This document shows, piece by piece, positions 60,639 to 64,000 of a DNA stretch of 64,000 bases (positions within the stretch are counted from its first letter, which is position 1; each line of letters opens with the position of its first letter). The position numbers and the translations under genes are program-made. Under the pieces are notes generated by a model. That model was not told the origin of the DNA and searched no databases. It saw only the letters and a program-made list of their open reading frames with translations. Source of the stretch: Colwellia sp. PAMC 20917 (lineage in GTDB: Bacteria; Pseudomonadota; Gammaproteobacteria; Enterobacterales; Alteromonadaceae); contig NZ_CP014944.1 in the NCBI RefSeq assembly GCF_001767295.1, forward strand, positions 1,674,001-1,738,000, read 5' to 3'.

Positions 60639-61579
60639 TATTTATCTGCTAATTGTCCTGTGCTAATGGCAACTATTTTTGTTACCAGCTCACTAAAACT
60701 TAAGCCGTGTACCTTTGCTGCTTTAGGTACCAATGACGTTTCAGTCATACCTGGAACAGTATTGACTTCCAGTAGCTGCCATTTATTTTCATTGTTACGC
60801 ATAACATCTACGCGCCCCCATCCTTTTGCACCAGTTGCTTTAAAAGCTTTAAGCGCTAATGCTTTAAGCGCTTGTTCATCTTCATCACTCAAACCAGCAG
60901 GACAATGATATTGTGTTGTCGTTGATTGATATTTAGCTTCGTAGTCATAGAACTCACGAGGCGTTTCCATATGAATGGCGGGTAACGCTTCTTCGCCTAA
61001 AATAGCCACCGTATATTCAGGGCCATTAATCCATGCTTCTACTAAAATTTGGTCATCATATTCAAAGGCAGTCGTTAATGCTTGGTGTAATTCATTAGCT
61101 GTTTTAGCTTTGGCCATACCAATACTTGAGCCTTCATTGGCTGGCTTAACCATGACCATACCACCAAGTGTCGCCAGTATTTTTTCTGCTTGAGTTTCTT
61201 GGTAAGCCTCTTTTTCTACAATAGCAAAAGGCGCAGTTGGTAATCCTTGTGCTTGAAACACTTGCTTGCTACGAATTTTGTCCATGGACAACGCAGATCC
61301 TAAGACATCAGAACCGGTATAGGGGATGCCCATATATTGTAAAGCCCCCTGCACACAACCATCTTCACCGCCTCGACCATGCAAAGCGATAAAAACACGA
61401 TCGATATTTCGTTTAGTTAAGTCAGCTAAACAAAATCCTCGAGTGTCGATGAGTTCAACGTCAAAACCAGCTTGTTGTAGACCCTTGGTAATCGCTTTTC
61501 CAGAATTAAGTGATACTTCGCGTTCTGCTGAGTCGCCGCCATATAAAACAGCTAACCTTTGGTCTTTCAGTGCTTTCAC
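60638..61579 (-). CDS. ddl: D-alanine-D-alanine ligase
   Basis: ATP-grasp ligase making D-Ala-D-Ala for peptidoglycan. 313 residues, DdlB type. [52 protein letters not shown], and [19 protein letters not shown]. Overlaps murC by four bases and ftsQ by one. Confidence 0.96.
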   Translation of the reverse strand: MKALKDQRLAVLYGGDSAEREVSLNSGKAITKGLQQAGFDVELIDTRGFCLADLTKRNIDRVFIALHGRGGEDGCVQGALQYMGIPYTGSDVLGSALSMDKIRSKQVFQAQGLPTAPFAIVEKEAYQETQAEKILATLGGMVMVKPANEGSSIGMAKAKTANELHQALTTAFEYDDQILVEAWINGPEYTVAILGEEALPAIHMETPREFYDYEAKYQSTTTQYHCPAGLSDEDEQALKALALKAFKATGAKGWGRVDVMRNNENKWQLLEVNTVPGMTETSLVPKAAKVHGLSFSELVTKIVAISTGQLADK

Positions 61580-63048
61580 TTTTTAGCCCCTTTAAGGTCA
61601 ACATTGAGTAACGGGTTTATCATAATTTCACGAGCTATAACGCCAATAGTACCTGCGCCTTGTGTAATAACCATATCGCCGTCTTGTAATTGCGCTTGCA
61701 ACAATTCTGCTAATATTTCAGCGCTACTAACATAGATAGGTTCAATTTGACCACGCTGGCGAATACTTCGCGCTAGGCTTTTACTGTCAGCACTGTTGAT
61801 AGGCGCTTCGCCCGCCGCATAAACATCGAGTAAAAATAAGCAATCGACTTCAGATAACACTTCAACAAAGTCTTCGTATAAATCGCGCGTACGAGAATAA
61901 CGGTGTGGCTCAAAAATCATCACTAAGCGTTTTTCAGGCCAGCCATTTCTCATTGCTTTAATTGTTGCTTTAACTTCACGAGGGTGATGTCCATAATCAT
62001 CGACTAAGATCATCTCACCTTTTTCTGTCGCTAAATTAGCCAATTGTTCAAAACGTCTACCGATACCCGCAAATTTTTCTAGAGCACTGACAATGGCCGC
62101 GTCGTCTACGCCTTCATCAGTTGCAACAGCGATACTCGCCAAAGCGTTAAGCACATTATGTTCACCGGGTAAGTTTACTGACATATTGATATCAGCAAAA
62201 CCTTCACGCTGTACGGTAAAATGACTAACGCCACCATTTTGTTGAAAGTTTGTCGCTCGTACATCAGCATCTTCACTAAAACCATAGGTGATCACCTGAC
62301 GACCCATTCTTGGAATGAGTTCACGCACAACATCGTTATCTATACAAACAACCGCTAAGCCATAAAACGGTAAGTTATGTAAAAATTCGATGTAAGTATC
62401 TTTAAGTTTTTCAAAATCACCTTGGTAAGTCTCCATGTGATCTTCGTCGATATTAGTGATCACTGAAACCATAGGCTGCAGATGCAAGAATGACGCGTCA
62501 CTCTCATCGGCTTCTGCAATAAGGTAACGACTTTTACCCAAACGCGCATTGGTGCCTGCGCTATTTAATAAGCCACCAATCACAAATGTTGGGTCTAGGT
62601 CACCTTCAGCAAAAATACTTGCAATCAAACTGGTCGTTGTTGTTTTGCCATGAGTCCCCGCAATCGCAACACCATGGCGAAAACGCATTAATTCAGCTAA
62701 CATTTCCGCACGACGTACCACAGGAATACGTAACGTTTGCGCATTCACCAATTCAGGGTTATCGACTTTAATTGCCGTTGAAACAACAATGACACTCGCA
62801 CCAACAATGTTATCTGCCGCATGACCTATAGTAATCTTTGCACCTAACGCCATTAAGCGAGTAACAACTTGATTTTCGCCAATATCAGAGCCAGTAATTT
62901 GGTAGCCTTCATTTAACAATACTTCAGCAATACCCCCCATACCTGCACCGCCAATACCGACAAAGTGAATGCTTTTTACCCGGCGCATTTCTGGTAATTT
63001 AATAGGTGCGGTATTATTGGCTATTTTATTTCTCATTATCTTACTCAT
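61576..63048 (-). CDS. murC: UDP-N-acetylmuramate-L-alanine ligase
   Basis: Adds L-alanine to UDP-MurNAc. 490 residues. N-terminal nucleotide fold [21 protein letters not shown] loop [32 protein letters not shown] and C-terminal [10 protein letters not shown]. Overlaps the murG stop by one base and the ddl start by four. Confidence 0.97.
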   Translation of the reverse strand: MSKIMRNKIANNTAPIKLPEMRRVKSIHFVGIGGAGMGGIAEVLLNEGYQITGSDIGENQVVTRLMALGAKITIGHAADNIVGASVIVVSTAIKVDNPELVNAQTLRIPVVRRAEMLAELMRFRHGVAIAGTHGKTTTTSLIASIFAEGDLDPTFVIGGLLNSAGTNARLGKSRYLIAEADESDASFLHLQPMVSVITNIDEDHMETYQGDFEKLKDTYIEFLHNLPFYGLAVVCIDNDVVRELIPRMGRQVITYGFSEDADVRATNFQQNGGVSHFTVQREGFADINMSVNLPGEHNVLNALASIAVATDEGVDDAAIVSALEKFAGIGRRFEQLANLATEKGEMILVDDYGHHPREVKATIKAMRNGWPEKRLVMIFEPHRYSRTRDLYEDFVEVLSEVDCLFLLDVYAAGEAPINSADSKSLARSIRQRGQIEPIYVSSAEILAELLQAQLQDGDMVITQGAGTIGVIAREIMINPLLNVDLKGAKK

Positions 63049-64000
63049 TAGTTAACTAACTCCGCGCAAGTATTAGCAACACGGAGAGTGGCATCAACGT
63101 GAGCAGCATCGTGCGCCGCTTTAACCATCGACCTTACTACGCTGTCCGAAATAAAAAGGCTGTTAAGCATTTGCGCTAAAGTCGTACCGTTAAATTCTTT
63201 TTGTGGTAATAATTTTGCAGCACCACGTGAAACTAAATACATCGCATTTTTGGTTTGATGGTCATCAACGGCATGAGGTAAAGGCACAAAAATAGCAGGT
63301 TTAGCTGCCATAGCGAGTTCTGAAACGGTTAAGGCACCTGCTCGGCATACAACAATGTCTGCCCATTGATAAGCGGCCGCCATATCTTCAATAAATTCAG
63401 TCACTTTAACTTTATCTTCTGACAAGCCAAATTTTTTATAACTGGCCAGTACTGCTGTTTGATTGTCACGACCCGTTTGATGCCAAACGTCAATATTTTG
63501 CAGTTGTATTTGTTTTAACGCTTGTGGCACGGTTTCATTCAAAATTTTAGCGCCAAGACTTCCACCAACCACTAGTACTTTTTTACTACTGCTTGGATTC
63601 TCAGGGATCACTGGCGTTAACGCGGTTATTTCTTTACGCAACGGGTTTCCAACCACCTGAAAGTCAATATTAGCGGTAAAAGCATTTGGGAATGCACTCA
63701 ACACTTTCGTGGCAATTTTCGCTAAATAACGGTTTGTCATGCCAGCAACCGCATTTTGTTCATGTAAGACTAAAGGAATACGCATTAACCATGCAGCAAA
63801 ACCACCAGGAGCACTTGCATAACCGCCCATGCCTAAAACAACATCGGGTTTTACTTTGCGTAAGATCGCGATTGATTGTAAAACCGACTGTAATAATTGA
63901 AACGGTATTTTAACACGCTCTAACAAGCTTTTATTACGTACACCGGCGATATTGATAAATGAAATATCAAACCCATGCTCAGGAACAATTTTTGCTTCCA
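63048..64000 (-). CDS. murG: UDP-GlcNAc transferase MurG, 5' end cut by window edge
   Basis: Makes lipid II from lipid I at the membrane. About 317 residues present; the N-terminal GGTGGH region lies past the right edge. The frame runs open to the last base ([19 protein letters not shown]), so the ATG-like start near 63926 is not the true start. [30 protein letters not shown] and [17 protein letters not shown] are MurG motifs. Confidence 0.96.
   Translation of the reverse strand, partial: EAKIVPEHGFDISFINIAGVRNKSLLERVKIPFQLLQSVLQSIAILRKVKPDVVLGMGGYASAPGGFAAWLMRIPLVLHEQNAVAGMTNRYLAKIATKVLSAFPNAFTANIDFQVVGNPLRKEITALTPVIPENPSSSKKVLVVGGSLGAKILNETVPQALKQIQLQNIDVWHQTGRDNQTAVLASYKKFGLSEDKVKVTEFIEDMAAAYQWADIVVCRAGALTVSELAMAAKPAIFVPLPHAVDDHQTKNAMYLVSRGAAKLLPQKEFNGTTLAQMLNSLFISDSVVRSMVKAAHDAAHVDATLRVANTCAELVN

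Noticed and set aside
63686-63926. ATG-like start at 63926 as the beginning of murG
   Set aside because: The frame continues open with MurG-like sequence to the window end, so the gene is simply truncated.
1-64000. tRNA, rRNA, CRISPR, insertion sequence or prophage signals
   Set aside because: No cloverleaf, repeat-spacer array, transposase or integrase sequence seen on either strand.

Overview
The window reads as a chromosomal core segment of a low-GC marine gammaproteobacterium of the order Alteromonadales, most like Colwelliaceae (Colwellia or Thalassotalea). This is inferred from gene content and order (barA/rlmD/relA, rpoE-rseABC-lepA-lepB-rnc-era-recO-pdxJ-acpS, ampDE-nadC-pilABCD-coaE-zapD-yacG-mutT, and the dcw cluster through lpxC and secA) and from the AT-rich codon use. 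I see no rRNA, tRNA, CRISPR array, prophage or insertion sequence. The fragment is cut at both ends: relA lacks its 3' end on the left and murG lacks its 5' end on the right.

Layout. 1-6.1 kb: relA (partial) and rlmD on the minus strand, diverging from barA. 6.2-9.1 kb: a thioredoxin-like protein, then the aroF-tyrA aromatic operon with a TyrR-type box upstream. 9.1-12.1 kb: a 480-base noncoding stretch with nested inverted repeats, acs, and an 81-residue hypothetical gene. 12.2-18.5 kb: the lepA-to-acpS operon on the minus strand. 18.8-21.6 kb: the sigma-E operon rpoE-rseA-rseB-rseC with a likely autoregulated promoter. 21.8-27.7 kb: nadB, an apparently shortened ygfX with sdhE, ygfZ, slyD and a RecQ-type helicase. 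27.8-31.1 kb: a porin with a small phosphate-binding-type periplasmic protein, a RidA protein, an EF-hand protein and trhA behind a FabR-like operator.

31.4-38.1 kb is the least routine part: a minus-strand run of glutaredoxin, a TPR-GGDEF diguanylate cyclase, a divergent glutamine-synthetase-fold ligase, OvoA (5-histidylcysteine sulfoxide synthase with methyltransferase domain) and a PLP enzyme that fits OvoB. I read this as an ovothiol operon with an extra ATP-dependent ligase not part of the OvoA/OvoB pathway I know. It is my main candidate for an undescribed system.

38.5-51.6 kb: cytochrome b561, topB, ampE, ampD, a retropepsin-like protease, nadC, the type IV pilus genes pilA-pilB-pilC-pilD, then coaE, zapD, yacG and mutT. 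51.9-64 kb: secA, an M23 peptidase, a divergent DUF721/DciA gene, then lpxC, ftsZ, ftsA, ftsQ, ddl, murC and murG, covering cell division and cell-wall and lipid A precursor synthesis.
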